In this document: piece after piece, positions 9,573 through 19,341 of the stretch
How positions within the stretch are numbered: the stretch's first letter is position 1
Layout: the number at the start of each line of letters is the position of its first letter
Source of the DNA: Acidovorax sp. Root219
Lineage (GTDB): Bacteria > Pseudomonadota > Gammaproteobacteria > Burkholderiales > Burkholderiaceae_C
Reading direction: 5' to 3'
DNA: 64,000 nucleotides
Assembly (NCBI RefSeq): GCF_001428665.1
Contig: NZ_LMIJ01000013.1
Coordinates: forward strand, 28,809 to 92,808
Program-made: the position numbers and the translations under genes
The notes under the pieces: generated by a model
Seen by the model: only the letters and a program-made list of their open reading frames with translations
What the model was told of the DNA's origin: nothing
The model's database searches: none

Positions 9573-10637
9573 ATGGCATCGCTTGATTTTGAACGGGAAG
9601 AGTCCCGATTCCGTGCGTTCTACGCAGCCCAGAAACCCGTGCTGGAGGAGGCGTGCGCGGCCTTCACCGCCGCCATCGCCGGGGTGGTGGGCGATGCCCG
9701 CAGCGTGGATGTGTCCAAGGTAGAGGGGCGCGTGAAGGACGTGGACGAATGCATCCGCAAGTTTGCGCGCAAGTACCGGCCCGGCCTGGAAGAGAGCAAC
9801 ACCCCCTACGAGATCCAGCACTGGATCACCGATCTGGTCGGCGTACGCGTGGTCTGCCTGTACGAGGACGAGTTGGAAAAGGTGGCGCAGATCGTGCGCA
9901 GCCACTTTGCGGTGATCGACGTGACCGACAAGGCCTCCGCCGTGGAAAGCACCGAGGCCTCCTTTGGCTACAAGGGCCTGCACCTGGACCTGCGCCCCGG
10001 CCAGCGCGATCTGCCGGCGCTGGCGGTGCATGCCGACCAGCCTTTCGAGCTGCAGGTGCGCACCATCATCCAGGACTCCTGGAGCGTGCTGGACCACAAG
10101 ATCAAGTACAAGAAGTCCATCCCCGGGCAGCTCAAGCGGCGCATCAACGTGCTCTCGGCCCTGTTCGAACTGGCCGACCGCGAGTTCCGCCAGATCCGCG
10201 ACGAGACGGCCGCCGAACTGCTGCAGGCGCCCGATGAGACGGAGGAAGTGGGCGCGGAGATGGACGGCGATGCCGCCACGGCACCCAAGTACTCCTCCCT
10301 GGGCAGCGAGCTCAATGCCTTCACCTTCCTCAAGATCGCCACGCATTTCTTCAAGGACTTCGAGTTCGATCCTTCCAAGGTGGACAGCTTCGTGGACGAT
10401 ATCCAGGCCTGGTCACCCGGCATCACCCGCGCACGCTTCAACACCCTGATGCGGGAGACGGTGGGCACGGTCAAGCGCTACAAGCAGCACTTCGAGGAGC
10501 AGAACCCCCAGGGCAGCTTCAACCCCTACACGGTGATACGGCACTGCCTGTACCTGGCCAACCGCACGCAGTTCCGCCCCGCGCTGCGCAACGTGGCGCG
10601 CGAGGCCTTCGAATCCTGGCTGGCGGACAACGGTTGA
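9573..10637 (+). CDS. stand-alone RelA/SpoT-fold nucleotide synthetase with C-terminal extension
   Basis: Predicted (p)ppGpp or related pyrophosphokinase. The N-terminal ~200 of 354 residues carry the synthetase signatures in order: GRVKDVDECIRKF, DLVGVRVVCLYED, FGYKGLHLDL, then FELQVRTIIQDSWSVLDHK. The conserved Asp, G-loop Tyr, Glu and His positions are present, so it should be catalytically competent. There is no hydrolase (HD), TGS or ACT domain. The last ~120 residues are predicted helical (KYSSLGSELNAFTFLKIATH onward) and I cannot assign them. Longer than ordinary small alarmone synthetases; a toxic-SAS or CapRel-like role is conceivable but unsupported by context. No antitoxin-like partner lies next to it. 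Confidence 0.82.
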   Translation: MASLDFEREESRFRAFYAAQKPVLEEACAAFTAAIAGVVGDARSVDVSKVEGRVKDVDECIRKFARKYRPGLEESNTPYEIQHWITDLVGVRVVCLYEDELEKVAQIVRSHFAVIDVTDKASAVESTEASFGYKGLHLDLRPGQRDLPALAVHADQPFELQVRTIIQDSWSVLDHKIKYKKSIPGQLKRRINVLSALFELADREFRQIRDETAAELLQAPDETEEVGAEMDGDAATAPKYSSLGSELNAFTFLKIATHFFKDFEFDPSKVDSFVDDIQAWSPGITRARFNTLMRETVGTVKRYKQHFEEQNPQGSFNPYTVIRHCLYLANRTQFRPALRNVAREAFESWLADNG

Positions 10638-10827
10638 GCAGGCACCACGCGTGGCGCGGACAGGGGGGCCTGGTTGCGGGCAGGGTTTTTCTGAACAAAA
10701 TCATAGCAGCGAAGCTTTTCACAGCTGCACTGCCCCGGCCCATGTCCGGTTGTTGGACAGCGCTGTCACCAACGCGACTGGGCCTAGGTGGTTATCCCGC
10801 ATGCAGAGGTAACCAAGTGCTGCTATA

Positions 10828-10838
10828 TTGCACTGCAA
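10828..10838. promoter_or_regulatory. inverted repeat upstream of phaZ, candidate PhaR-type operator
   Basis: TTGCA-C-TGCAA is a perfect inverted repeat with one central base, 20 bases before the phaZ ATG and just upstream of its CGGAG ribosome site (10844-10848). TGC/GCA half-sites are typical of published PhaR targets at PHB genes. The same ten bases, TGCACTGCAA, recur upstream of phaB at 33329-33338. Assignment to PhaR is inference. Confidence 0.4.
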
Positions 10839-10858
10839 CATAACGGAGTTTCGACCCC

Positions 10859-12463
10859 ATGCTCTACCAGATCTACGAAACCCAGCGCTCCCTGATGGAG
10901 CCGCTCACCGACTTTGCGCAAGCGGCGTCCAAGCTCTTCAGCAACTCCATGTCGCCCCTGAGCCAGACGACGTTCGCGCAGCGCATGTCTGCGGGCTACG
11001 ATCTGCTGTACCGCCTGGGCAAGGACTACGAAAAGCCGGTCTTCGGCATCCATACGGTGGACGTGGACGGCGTGGGCGTGGCCGTGCACGAAAACATCGA
11101 GCTGGATAAGCCGTTCTGCGAACTGCGCCGTTTCAAGCGCTTTTCGGACGACACCGATACCCTGGTCAAGATCAAGGCACAGCCCGTGGTGCTGATCGTG
11201 GCGCCGCTGTCGGGCCACTATGCCACGCTGCTGCGCGACACCGTGCGCACCATGCTCAAGGACCACAAGGTCTACATCACCGACTGGAAGAACGCCCGCC
11301 TAGTGCCGCTGTCCGAAGGCGAGTTCCACCTGGACGACTACGTGAACTACGTGCAGGAGTTCATCCGCCACCTGCAGGCCACCTATGGCAACTGCCACGT
11401 CATCAGTGTCTGCCAGCCCACGGTGCCGGTGCTTGCGGCCGTGTCGCTGATGGCCAGCCGCGGCGAGAAGACCCCGCTGACCATGACCATGATGGGCGGC
11501 CCCATCGATGCGCGCAAGTCGCCCACGGCGGTGAACAACCTGGCCATGAACCGCAGCTACGAGTGGTTCGAGAACAACGTGATCTACCGCGTGCCCGACA
11601 ACTTCCCCGGTGCCGGGCGCCGCGTGTACCCAGGCTTCCTGCAGTACACGGGTTTCGTGGCCATGAACCCGGACCGCCACGCCACGAGCCACTACGACTA
11701 CTTCAAGGACCTGATCAAGGGCGACGATGCCAGCGTCGAGGCCCACCGCAAGTTCTACGACGAATACAACGCCGTGCTGGACATGGACGCGGACTACTAC
11801 CTGGAAACCATCAAGACCGTGTTCCAGGACTACAACCTGGTGCATGGCACCTGGGACGTGCGCTCGCCTGAAGGCAAGGTCGAGCGCGTGCGCCCGCAGG
11901 ACATCACCACCACCGCCCTGTTCACGGTGGAAGGCGAGCTGGACGACATCTCCGGCTCGGGCCAGACCGAAGCCGCGCACGACCTGTGCACCGGCATCGT
12001 GCGCAAGGAGCAGCGCCACCTGGAAGCCAAGGGCGCCGGGCACTACGGCATCTTCAGCGGCCGGCGCTGGCGCGACATCGTGTACCCCGAGGTGCGCAAA
12101 TTCATCCTCGCGCACGAGGTGCCCCAGAAAAAGGCGCCCCGCCCTGTCGCCGTGACCGAACTGCCGGACGACAGCCCGCCCGTGCCTCCCCGCAAGGCGG
12201 TAGTCGCCAGCAAACCGGCAGTGAAGAAGGCGGCGCCCGCCAAAGCGGCCGTGAAGCCGGCGGCCAAGGCCGCTGCCCCCAAGAAACCGGCGGTGGTGGC
12301 CGTGAAGGCCGTGCCTGCGCCGGCCAAGGCAGCAGTGCAAGCCGCACCCGCCACCGGGGCCGCCGCCGCGCCCGAGCCGGACGCCGTGCCCACCGCCAAG
12401 GCCGCCGTCACCGCAGCGCCGGCACCACGCACCCGCCGCACCACGGCGGCCCGCAAGGCTTGA
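10859..12463 (+). CDS. phaZ: intracellular polyhydroxybutyrate depolymerase with Lys/Ala/Pro-rich tail
   Basis: Mobilises stored PHB from cytoplasmic granules. Residues 1-420 match the intracellular PhaZ family. The nucleophile is a cysteine (Cys185) in [11 protein letters not shown] in place of the usual serine lipase box, the Asp is likely in [10 protein letters not shown], and the His is in [10 protein letters not shown]. There is no signal peptide, as expected for this class. Residues ~420-534 are an extra low-complexity tail built from [15 protein letters not shown] units and ending [10 protein letters not shown], strongly basic and resembling histone H1 or AlgP/PhaM tails. It starts with a clear ribosome site and a palindromic operator candidate. 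rsxB overlaps its stop codon. Confidence 0.93.
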   Translation: MLYQIYETQRSLMEPLTDFAQAASKLFSNSMSPLSQTTFAQRMSAGYDLLYRLGKDYEKPVFGIHTVDVDGVGVAVHENIELDKPFCELRRFKRFSDDTDTLVKIKAQPVVLIVAPLSGHYATLLRDTVRTMLKDHKVYITDWKNARLVPLSEGEFHLDDYVNYVQEFIRHLQATYGNCHVISVCQPTVPVLAAVSLMASRGEKTPLTMTMMGGPIDARKSPTAVNNLAMNRSYEWFENNVIYRVPDNFPGAGRRVYPGFLQYTGFVAMNPDRHATSHYDYFKDLIKGDDASVEAHRKFYDEYNAVLDMDADYYLETIKTVFQDYNLVHGTWDVRSPEGKVERVRPQDITTTALFTVEGELDDISGSGQTEAAHDLCTGIVRKEQRHLEAKGAGHYGIFSGRRWRDIVYPEVRKFILAHEVPQKKAPRPVAVTELPDDSPPVPPRKAVVASKPAVKKAAPAKAAVKPAAKAAAPKKPAVVAVKAVPAPAKAAVQAAPATGAAAAPEPDAVPTAKAAVTAAPAPRTRRTTAARKA

Positions 12464-13161
12464 ATCCGCAGCCGGACGCTCGCACACCCCTCCCTTCACC
12501 GCCTGCAGGGCCGGCTGCGCATGCGCTGGCGTCGCGCATCGACGCCGCTCTGCCGCAGACGCAGTGCACCCGCTGCGGCTACCCGGATTGCGCGGCCTAT
12601 GCGCAGGCCATCGCCTTCGAGGCGGTGCCCATCAACCAGTGCCCCCCCGGCGGGGCCGAAGGGGTCGCCCGGCTGGCGGCCCTCACCGGCCAGCCGGTGC
12701 TGCCGCTGAGTGCCGACCATGGCCTGGAGGCGCCGCGCACCCTGGCCGTGATCGACGAGAACTGGTGCATCGGCTGCACGCTGTGCATCAAGGCCTGCCC
12801 GACGGATGCCATCGTCGGCGCCAACAAGCGCATGCATACCGTGATCGAGCCGCATTGCACCGGGTGCGAGCTGTGCCTCCCCGTGTGCCCGGTGGACTGC
12901 ATCAGCCTGGAAACCGTGACCGGCCGGGCCACGGGTTGGGCCGCGTGGAGCCCGCAGCTGGCGGACCAGGCGCGCGGGCGCTATGCGGTGCACAAGGCAC
13001 GGGTGGCCGCAGGCACGCCTGAGCTGGACGACGAAGAGGCTGCCGCGCCAGCCGATGCTGCAGCCATTACGGCCAGCGCGGCGGATGCCGCAGCCCAGGC
13101 GCGCAAGGCGGCCATTGCCGCCGCCATGGCCCGCGCCCGGGAGCAACGCGCACAGCGCTAG
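12460..13161 (+). CDS. rsxB: RsxB/RnfB-type iron-sulfur electron-transfer protein (orphan)
   Basis: A 233-residue ferredoxin-like protein. Cys36, Cys39, Cys44 and Cys61 form the RnfB-type [4Fe-4S] motif (CTRCGYPDC then CPPGG). Two classic clusters follow, in [12 protein letters not shown] and [12 protein letters not shown]. The C-terminal ~50 residues are an Ala-rich helix. The N-terminal membrane anchor usual for Rnf/Rsx B subunits is missing or replaced by a Pro-rich leader, and no rsxA, C, D, G or E gene is in the window. The TTG start at 12460 overlaps the phaZ TGA as TTGA. A later start is possible because the first ~25 residues are poorly conserved in character. The electron partner is unknown. 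Confidence 0.8.
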   Translation: MNPQPDARTPLPSPPAGPAAHALASRIDAALPQTQCTRCGYPDCAAYAQAIAFEAVPINQCPPGGAEGVARLAALTGQPVLPLSADHGLEAPRTLAVIDENWCIGCTLCIKACPTDAIVGANKRMHTVIEPHCTGCELCLPVCPVDCISLETVTGRATGWAAWSPQLADQARGRYAVHKARVAAGTPELDDEEAAAPADAAAITASAADAAAQARKAAIAAAMARAREQRAQR

Positions 13162-13182
13162 GCGGTTCGGGCCCGGAAGGCG

Positions 13183-14670
13183 TCAGCGTGCGGCCAGTGC
13201 CTTGTACACGCCGCAGCCCAGGTACAGGTCTCCCACACGTTCCACGAACGACATCTTGGTCTGCACCGCGCCGCTGGCCGGGTTGGTGATGTCGTACTCC
13301 ACCCAGCCTGGTCCGATGTCTGCCTGGGCCGCAATTTCTGCCATCAACCGGTCACCGTCAATACCGGGAATGTCCTGCACCCGGGTGCCCACCTTGGCCG
13401 GGTTGCCGCCAAAGGCGCGGTAGGTGCCGCCGGCATCGAGCACGAAGACATACATGTCCCGGTCGTTGAAGGGCTGGCTCTTGTCGGTGATGCGCGCCAG
13501 GAACTGGTCCCGCGAGCTGCCCTTGTGCAGGGCTGCGGCGCGCTTGACCAGGGCCACCGCCTCTTCGGCCGTGCCCTGCTGCAGGCGAAACGCCGACACC
13601 GCGCGCGACAGCGTGGAGGCGCGGCTTTCCAGCGCCTCGGCCTGCCCCACCGCCTGGCTCACCATCTGCGCATTGCGCTGGGTGATCTGGTCGAGTTGCT
13701 GCACGGCGCTGCTGATCTCGCGCAGGCCCGTGCTCTGCTCGGCACTGGAGCTGGATATCTCGGACATGCTGGCCGCCACGCTGCGCATGCCGCCGGCCAT
13801 GTCGGTGATGCCCTCGCCTGCGGTGCGGATCAGGCCTGCACTGGCCTCCACCTGCGTGACCGAGGCATTGATCAGGTCGCGGATCTCGCGCGCGGCATCG
13901 GCCGAGCGCTTGGCCAGCATGCGCACTTCGGAGGCCACTACGGCAAAACCGCGGCCCTGCTCCCCCGCCCGGGCTGCCTCCACCGCCGCGTTGAGCGCCA
14001 GGATGTTGGTCTGGAAGGCGATCGCGTCGATGGTGCCGATGATTTCCGTCATGCGGCGCGCGCCCTGCTGAATGGCCTGCACCGACTGCACGGCGCGGCC
14101 CATGGCCTCGGCGCCGGTGTCGGCTGCCTGGCGCATCTGGCCGGCGCGCTGGTCGGCGCCCTGGGCCGTCTGGGCGTTGTTCTGCACGGTGGACGACAGC
14201 TGCTCCACGCTGGCGGCGGTTTCTTCGAGGTTGGCGGCCTGCTGCTCGGTGCGGTCGGCCAGCTCGCGGTTGCCATGCGCCAGGCTCTGGCCGGCATGGG
14301 CCACCAGCGCGGCGTTGCTGCGGATGTCGGCCACCATGGACGAGAGCCGCAGCACCATGGCATCGAGCGCCTGGGCCATCTGCGCCATCTCGTCGGTACC
14401 GCCCGTGCCGGCGTGCACGCACAGGTCGCCATCGGTGATGCGCGCCATGGCGCCGGAGAGGGCCGCCATGTCATCCACCAGGCTCAGGTACAGCGCCAGC
14501 AGCGCATACAGCACCACCCCGGCGCCCGCCAGGTCCACCCACATGGGGGCCCCCAGCAACGCTGCCGCCAGCGTGCAGGCGATGAGCACGGCCAGCGTGG
14601 CCAGCTTGCCGGGAAGGCGCAGCCGGCGCATCCACCACAGCCCAGGCCGCAAGGGAAGGAATCCTGCCAT
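13183..14670 (-). CDS. methyl-accepting chemotaxis protein with C-terminal Cache-like domain
   Basis: Chemoreceptor-type signalling protein of 495 residues. Two hydrophobic segments (about 22-40 and 45-65) sit close together with almost no periplasmic loop. A HAMP-like stretch and the long MCP coiled coil follow, with the conserved hairpin tip [21 protein letters not shown]. Unusually, a Cache_2/single-Cache-like module ([20 protein letters not shown] and [14 protein letters not shown]) lies after the signalling domain at about 385-490, so it should be cytoplasmic. GGAG precedes the ATG. It converges with rsxB. Confidence 0.88.
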   Translation of the reverse strand: MAGFLPLRPGLWWMRRLRLPGKLATLAVLIACTLAAALLGAPMWVDLAGAGVVLYALLALYLSLVDDMAALSGAMARITDGDLCVHAGTGGTDEMAQMAQALDAMVLRLSSMVADIRSNAALVAHAGQSLAHGNRELADRTEQQAANLEETAASVEQLSSTVQNNAQTAQGADQRAGQMRQAADTGAEAMGRAVQSVQAIQQGARRMTEIIGTIDAIAFQTNILALNAAVEAARAGEQGRGFAVVASEVRMLAKRSADAAREIRDLINASVTQVEASAGLIRTAGEGITDMAGGMRSVAASMSEISSSSAEQSTGLREISSAVQQLDQITQRNAQMVSQAVGQAEALESRASTLSRAVSAFRLQQGTAEEAVALVKRAAALHKGSSRDQFLARITDKSQPFNDRDMYVFVLDAGGTYRAFGGNPAKVGTRVQDIPGIDGDRLMAEIAAQADIGPGWVEYDITNPASGAVQTKMSFVERVGDLYLGCGVYKALAAR

Positions 14671-14820
14671 GTTGTCTCCAATATCGTTATAGGCCGCAGC
14701 GGGCTTTGCCGCGATACTAGATACGCGCTCTTACGCCGGATTGACAAGGTGGCCCGACAAGGCGGCCTTGTGACGGCGCGCACCGGCTTGCGTGCACGGC
14801 ATCACCCATAATGGTGCCCC

Positions 14821-16026
14821 ATGAACCCCCTGCTTTCCCACCTGCAGCCCTACCCGTTCGAGAGGCTGCGCAAGCTTTTTGCCGGAGTGACGCCACCGGC
14901 CCAGTATTCCCCCATCAGCCTGGGCATGGGGGAGCCGCGCCATCCTACACCGCAGTTCATCAAGGACGCACTCAGTAACAACCTCAATGGCCTGGCGAGC
15001 TACCCGGCAACGGCCGGCGAGCCGCGCCTGCGCGAGGCCTTCACCGCCTGGCTGCACAAGCGCTATGCCCTGAAGCTCGATGCGGCCAGCCAGGTGCTGC
15101 CCATCAACGGCTCGCGCGAGGCGCTGTTCGCCTTTGCCCAGACCATCGTCGACCCGACCAAGCCCGACCCGGTCGTGGTCTGCCCCAATCCGTTCTACCA
15201 GATCTACGAAGGTGCAGCCCTGCTGTCCGGCGCCACGCCCTACTACGCCCCGAGCGATCCCGCGCGCAACTTCGCGGTGGACTGGGACAGCGTGCCTGCC
15301 GAGGTCTGGAAGCGCACGCAACTGCTCTTCGTGTGCTCGCCCGGCAACCCCACGGGCGCAGTGATGCCGCTCAACGAGTGGCAGAAGCTCTTTGCGCTGA
15401 GCGACCGGCATGGCTTCGTCATTGCCTCGGACGAGTGCTACAGCGAGATCTACTTCCGTGACGAGCCGCCGCTCAGCGGCCTGCAGGCCGCCATCCAGGC
15501 GGGCCGCAAGGACTTCGAGAACCTGATTTCCTTCACCAGCCTGTCCAAGCGCAGCAACGTGCCCGGGCTGCGCAGCGGCTTCGTGGCCGGCAACGCCGAG
15601 CTGATCAAGGCCTTCCTGCTGTACCGCACCTACCACGGCAGCGCCATGAGTCCCATCGTGCAGGCCGCCAGCATCGCGGCCTGGGGCGATGAGCAGCATG
15701 TGACCGAGAACCGCGCGCTGTACCGCAAGAAGTTTGCCCAGGTCACGCCGCTGCTGGCCGGCGTGATGGACGTGGCCCTGCCCGATGCGGGCTTTTACCT
15801 GTGGGCCAAGGTGCCCGACGCCCTGCAAATGACCGACGCCGAGTTCGCCCGCGAGCTTCTGGCTCAATACAATGTCACCGTGCTGCCGGGCAGCTACCTG
15901 GCCCGCGAGTCCGGTGGTGCCAACCCCGGCGCCCAGCGCGTGCGCATGGCCCTGGTGGCCGAAGCCGAAGAATGCGCGGAGGCCGCAATGCGCATCGTCC
16001 AATTCATCCAATCTCGTACTGTCTGA
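14821..16026 (+). CDS. dapC: succinyldiaminopimelate transaminase
   Basis: PLP-dependent aminotransferase of the succinylase branch of lysine/diaminopimelate synthesis, converting N-succinyl-2-amino-6-ketopimelate to N-succinyl-LL-DAP. At 401 residues it is the usual size. Fold-type I hallmarks are [12 protein letters not shown] near the N-terminus, [21 protein letters not shown], and the PLP lysine in [15 protein letters not shown]. The context is decisive: dapD starts four bases after its stop codon, and dapE follows in the same run. Confidence 0.94.
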   Translation: MNPLLSHLQPYPFERLRKLFAGVTPPAQYSPISLGMGEPRHPTPQFIKDALSNNLNGLASYPATAGEPRLREAFTAWLHKRYALKLDAASQVLPINGSREALFAFAQTIVDPTKPDPVVVCPNPFYQIYEGAALLSGATPYYAPSDPARNFAVDWDSVPAEVWKRTQLLFVCSPGNPTGAVMPLNEWQKLFALSDRHGFVIASDECYSEIYFRDEPPLSGLQAAIQAGRKDFENLISFTSLSKRSNVPGLRSGFVAGNAELIKAFLLYRTYHGSAMSPIVQAASIAAWGDEQHVTENRALYRKKFAQVTPLLAGVMDVALPDAGFYLWAKVPDALQMTDAEFARELLAQYNVTVLPGSYLARESGGANPGAQRVRMALVAEAEECAEAAMRIVQFIQSRTV

Positions 16027-16030
16027 CACC

Positions 16031-16864
16031 ATGACCCAACAACTCCAGAACATCATCGACGCCGCGTGGGAGAACCGCGCCACCATCTCGCCTGCCGCAG
16101 CCCCCAAGGAAATAGCCGATGCCGTCGAGCACGTCATTGCCGAACTCAACAACGGCACCCTGCGCGTGGCCACCCGCGAGGCCGTGGGGCAGTGGACAGT
16201 GCACCAGTGGATCAAGAAGGCCGTGCTGCTGTCCTTCCGCCTCAAGGACAACGAAGTCGTCAAGGCCGGCGACCTGGGTTTCTATGACAAGGTGCAGACC
16301 AAGTTCGCCCACCTGAACGAAGCAGAGATGAAGGCCACCGGCGTGCGCGTGGTGCCGCCAGCCGTGGCCCGCCGCGGCAGCTTCATCGCCAAGGGCGCGA
16401 TCCTGATGCCCTCGTACGTGAACATCGGAGCCTACGTGGGCGAAGGCACCATGGTCGACACCTGGGCCACCGTGGGTTCGTGCGCGCAGATCGGCGCCAA
16501 CGTGCACCTCTCGGGTGGCGTGGGCATCGGCGGCGTGCTGGAACCCCTGCAGGCCGGCCCGACCATCATCGAGGACAACTGCTTCATCGGCGCGCGCTCC
16601 GAAGTGGTCGAAGGCGTGGTCGTCGAAGAGCACTCGGTGCTGGGCATGGGTGTGTACCTGGGCCAGAGCACCCCGATCTTCAACCGTGCCACCGGCGAGA
16701 TCAGCTATGGCCGCGTGTCCACGGGCTCGGTGGTGGTCAGCGGCAACCTGCCCAAAACGGCGGCCAATGGCGCGCCCTACAGCATGTATGCTGCCATCAT
16801 CGTCAAGCAGGTGGACGCGCAGACCCGCTCCAAGACCAGCATCAACGACCTGCTGCGCGACTGA
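16031..16864 (+). CDS. dapD: tetrahydrodipicolinate N-succinyltransferase
   Basis: Transfers succinyl from succinyl-CoA to tetrahydrodipicolinate, the committed step of the succinylase DAP route. It has 277 residues (E. coli DapD has 274). The C-terminal half is a left-handed beta-helix of hexapeptide repeats, seen in [36 protein letters not shown] and [20 protein letters not shown]. The start at 16031 gives the family N-terminus [10 protein letters not shown]. It is almost certainly co-transcribed with dapC. Confidence 0.96.
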   Translation: MTQQLQNIIDAAWENRATISPAAAPKEIADAVEHVIAELNNGTLRVATREAVGQWTVHQWIKKAVLLSFRLKDNEVVKAGDLGFYDKVQTKFAHLNEAEMKATGVRVVPPAVARRGSFIAKGAILMPSYVNIGAYVGEGTMVDTWATVGSCAQIGANVHLSGGVGIGGVLEPLQAGPTIIEDNCFIGARSEVVEGVVVEEHSVLGMGVYLGQSTPIFNRATGEISYGRVSTGSVVVSGNLPKTAANGAPYSMYAAIIVKQVDAQTRSKTSINDLLRD

Positions 16865-16938
16865 TTCCAGTCCCGCAGCGCCTACCAGCACGCACGGCCA
16901 GCGCCGGCAGACAGACCGACAATGAGAGGGGAAACACC

Positions 16939-18102
16939 ATGAGTACGATGGAGCGGATTCTTCGCCTGATGAGCGAAAAGAAGGCGTCGGACGTCTACCT
17001 GTCGGCCAATGCTCCGGCGCTGATCAAGATCAACGGCGAGTGCGTGCCGATCAACAACCAGATCCTGCCGCCGGATGCGCCGCGCAACCTGCTGTCCGAG
17101 ATCATCACGCCCGACCGCATCGAAGAGCTCGAAGAGACCGGCGAGCTCAACATGGGCGTGCCGCTCTCGGGCGTGGGGCGTTTTCGTATCAGCGCCATGC
17201 GCCAGCGCGGCAGCTATGCGGTGGTGATCCGCTTCATCTCGCAGCAGATTCCCGAAATCAGCACACTGGGACTGCCCCCGGTGCTGACCGAGCTGATCAT
17301 GGAAAAGCGCGGCCTGATCCTCATGGTCGGCGCCACGGGCTCGGGCAAGAGCACCTCGCTCGCCTCCATGATCGACAGCCGCAACGAGGTGCTCACCGGC
17401 CACATCCTCACCATCGAGGACCCGGTGGAATACCAGTTCCGCAACAAGAAATCCATCGTCAACCAGCGCGAGATCGGCAGCGACACCCAGTCGCTGCAGA
17501 CTGCCCTGAAGAACGCGCTGCGCCAGGCACCCGACGTGATCCTGATCGGCGAAATCCGCGACCGCGAAACCATGTCTGCAGCCATCGCCTACGCCCAGTC
17601 GGGCCATTTGTGCCTGGCCACGCTGCACGGCAACAACAGCTACCACGCGCTCAACCGTATCTTGTCCTTCTACCCTGTGGAAGTGCGCCCGACCATGCTC
17701 GGCGACCTGGCCTCGGCCCTCAAGGCCGTGATTTCGCAGCGCCTGGTGCGCACCCTGGATGGGGGCCGCCTGCCGGCCGTGGAGGTCATGCTCAACACCA
17801 AGCTGGTGTCCGACCTGATCGAAAAGGGCGATTTCGGCGGCGTCAAGGAAGCCATGGAAAAGTCCATGGCCGAAGGCTCGCAGACCTTCGAGGAAGACCT
17901 GGCGCGCATGATCATGGACAAGCGCATCGACAAGAAGGAAGGCATGGCCTTCGCCGATTCGCCCACCAACCTGATGTGGCGACTGCAGAACGACTTCTCG
18001 CTGGCGGCCAATGCCGCCAAGGCGCAGAAGGAGTCGCGCGACACGCCCGATGACATGCCCTCGTTCACCGAGATCGTGCTGGACGTGAAGCCAGCCGCCT
18101 GA
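16939..18102 (+). CDS. pilU: PilT/PilU-family type IV pilus retraction ATPase
   Basis: Hexameric motor ATPase for type IVa pilus retraction. The 387-residue protein has an N-terminal PAS-like region (SDVYLSANAPALIKINGE), Walker A GATGSGKST, the Asp box around LTIEDPVEYQF, Walker B LIGEIRDRETM, and the His box LATLHGNNSYHALNRIL. The length and the long C-terminal region after residue 340 favour PilU over PilT. GAGAGGGG precedes the ATG. It is unusual that it sits between dapD and dapE with no other pilus gene; the spacing (74 and 57 bases) allows its own promoter. Confidence 0.88.
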   Translation: MSTMERILRLMSEKKASDVYLSANAPALIKINGECVPINNQILPPDAPRNLLSEIITPDRIEELEETGELNMGVPLSGVGRFRISAMRQRGSYAVVIRFISQQIPEISTLGLPPVLTELIMEKRGLILMVGATGSGKSTSLASMIDSRNEVLTGHILTIEDPVEYQFRNKKSIVNQREIGSDTQSLQTALKNALRQAPDVILIGEIRDRETMSAAIAYAQSGHLCLATLHGNNSYHALNRILSFYPVEVRPTMLGDLASALKAVISQRLVRTLDGGRLPAVEVMLNTKLVSDLIEKGDFGGVKEAMEKSMAEGSQTFEEDLARMIMDKRIDKKEGMAFADSPTNLMWRLQNDFSLAANAAKAQKESRDTPDDMPSFTEIVLDVKPAA

Positions 18103-18159
18103 GGCGGAGGCGCGCAGCGCCCCCATGTTCTTTTTGTCTTTGTCCTTTATTTGCCTGCG

Positions 18160-19341
18160 ATGTCCCGTACCCTGCACCTGGCCGAACAGCTGATCTCCCT
18201 GCCCTCCATCACCCCCGACGACGCGGGTTGCCTGGAGGTGCTGGCAGCACGGCTCGCCCCCCTGGGCTTCGTGTGCGAGCGCATCGACAGCGGCCCTGAC
18301 AACTTTCGCGTAAGCAACCTCTGGGCCCGCCGGGCGGGTGCCAATGGGGCTGCCGCCAAGACCCTGGTGTTTGCCGGCCACACCGACGTGGTGCCCACCG
18401 GCCCGCTCAGCCAATGGACCAGCGACCCTTTCGTGCCCACGCACCGTGACGGCAAGCTGTTTGGCCGCGGTGCGAGCGACATGAAGACCTCCATCGCCGC
18501 CTTCGTGGTGGCCGTGGAAGACTTCCTGGCCGCAACGCCCGAACCGCATGTCACCCTGGCCCTGCTGCTCACCAGCGATGAGGAAGGCCCTTCGGTGGAT
18601 GGCACCAAGGTCGTGGTCGAGCAGCTCAGCGCACGCGGCGAGCGCCTGGACTACTGCATCGTGGGCGAGCCGACCTCGGTGGAGCGCACCGGCGACATGA
18701 TCAAGAACGGCCGGCGCGGCACGCTGTCGGGCAAGCTCGCGGTGCGCGGCATCCAGGGCCACATTGCCTACCCGCAACTGGCACGCAACCCGATCCACCA
18801 GGCCCTGCCAGCGCTGGCCGAACTGGCCGCGACCGAATGGGACCAGGGCAACGCCTTCTTCCCGCCCACCAGCTGGCAGGTCAGCAACGTGCATGGCGGC
18901 ACCGGTGCCACCAACATCATCCCGGGCGAGGTGGTGTGGGATTTCAACTTCCGCTTTTCGACCGAGTCCACGGCCGAGGGCCTGAAGCAGCGCGTGCACG
19001 CCGTGCTCGACGCGCACGGCCTCGACTACGAGCTGCGCTGGACCCTGGGCGGCCAGCCGTTCCTGACGACACCGGGCGAACTGGTCACGGCGGTGCAGCA
19101 GGCCATCCTGGCCGAGACGGGCATCACCACCGAACTGTCCACCACGGGCGGCACCAGCGACGGGCGCTTCATCGCCCAGGTCTGCCCCCAGGTGATCGAG
19201 ATGGGCCCGCCCAACGCCACCATCCACAAGATCGACGAGCACATCGTGGTGGCCGACATCGAGCCGCTCACCAACATCTACCGCCGCACCCTGGACAACC
19301 TGCATGCCCAGGCCCTCGCGGCTGCGGCGGTGCCGGCATGA
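18160..19341 (+). CDS. dapE: succinyl-diaminopimelate desuccinylase
   Basis: Di-zinc hydrolase (M20 family) releasing LL-DAP and succinate. Metal ligands are visible in [42 protein letters not shown] and near the C-terminus [12 protein letters not shown]. At 393 residues it is slightly longer than E. coli DapE (375), mainly from an insert near 55-65. The ATG at 18160 was chosen over a TTG nine bases upstream. Its stop codon overlaps the prmB start (ATGA). Confidence 0.95.
   Translation: MSRTLHLAEQLISLPSITPDDAGCLEVLAARLAPLGFVCERIDSGPDNFRVSNLWARRAGANGAAAKTLVFAGHTDVVPTGPLSQWTSDPFVPTHRDGKLFGRGASDMKTSIAAFVVAVEDFLAATPEPHVTLALLLTSDEEGPSVDGTKVVVEQLSARGERLDYCIVGEPTSVERTGDMIKNGRRGTLSGKLAVRGIQGHIAYPQLARNPIHQALPALAELAATEWDQGNAFFPPTSWQVSNVHGGTGATNIIPGEVVWDFNFRFSTESTAEGLKQRVHAVLDAHGLDYELRWTLGGQPFLTTPGELVTAVQQAILAETGITTELSTTGGTSDGRFIAQVCPQVIEMGPPNATIHKIDEHIVVADIEPLTNIYRRTLDNLHAQALAAAAVPA

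Noticed and set aside
14671-14740. Sigma-28 flagellar promoter before the chemoreceptor
   Set aside because: GCCTATAA resembles the -10, but no TAAAG-like -35 lies at the right distance.
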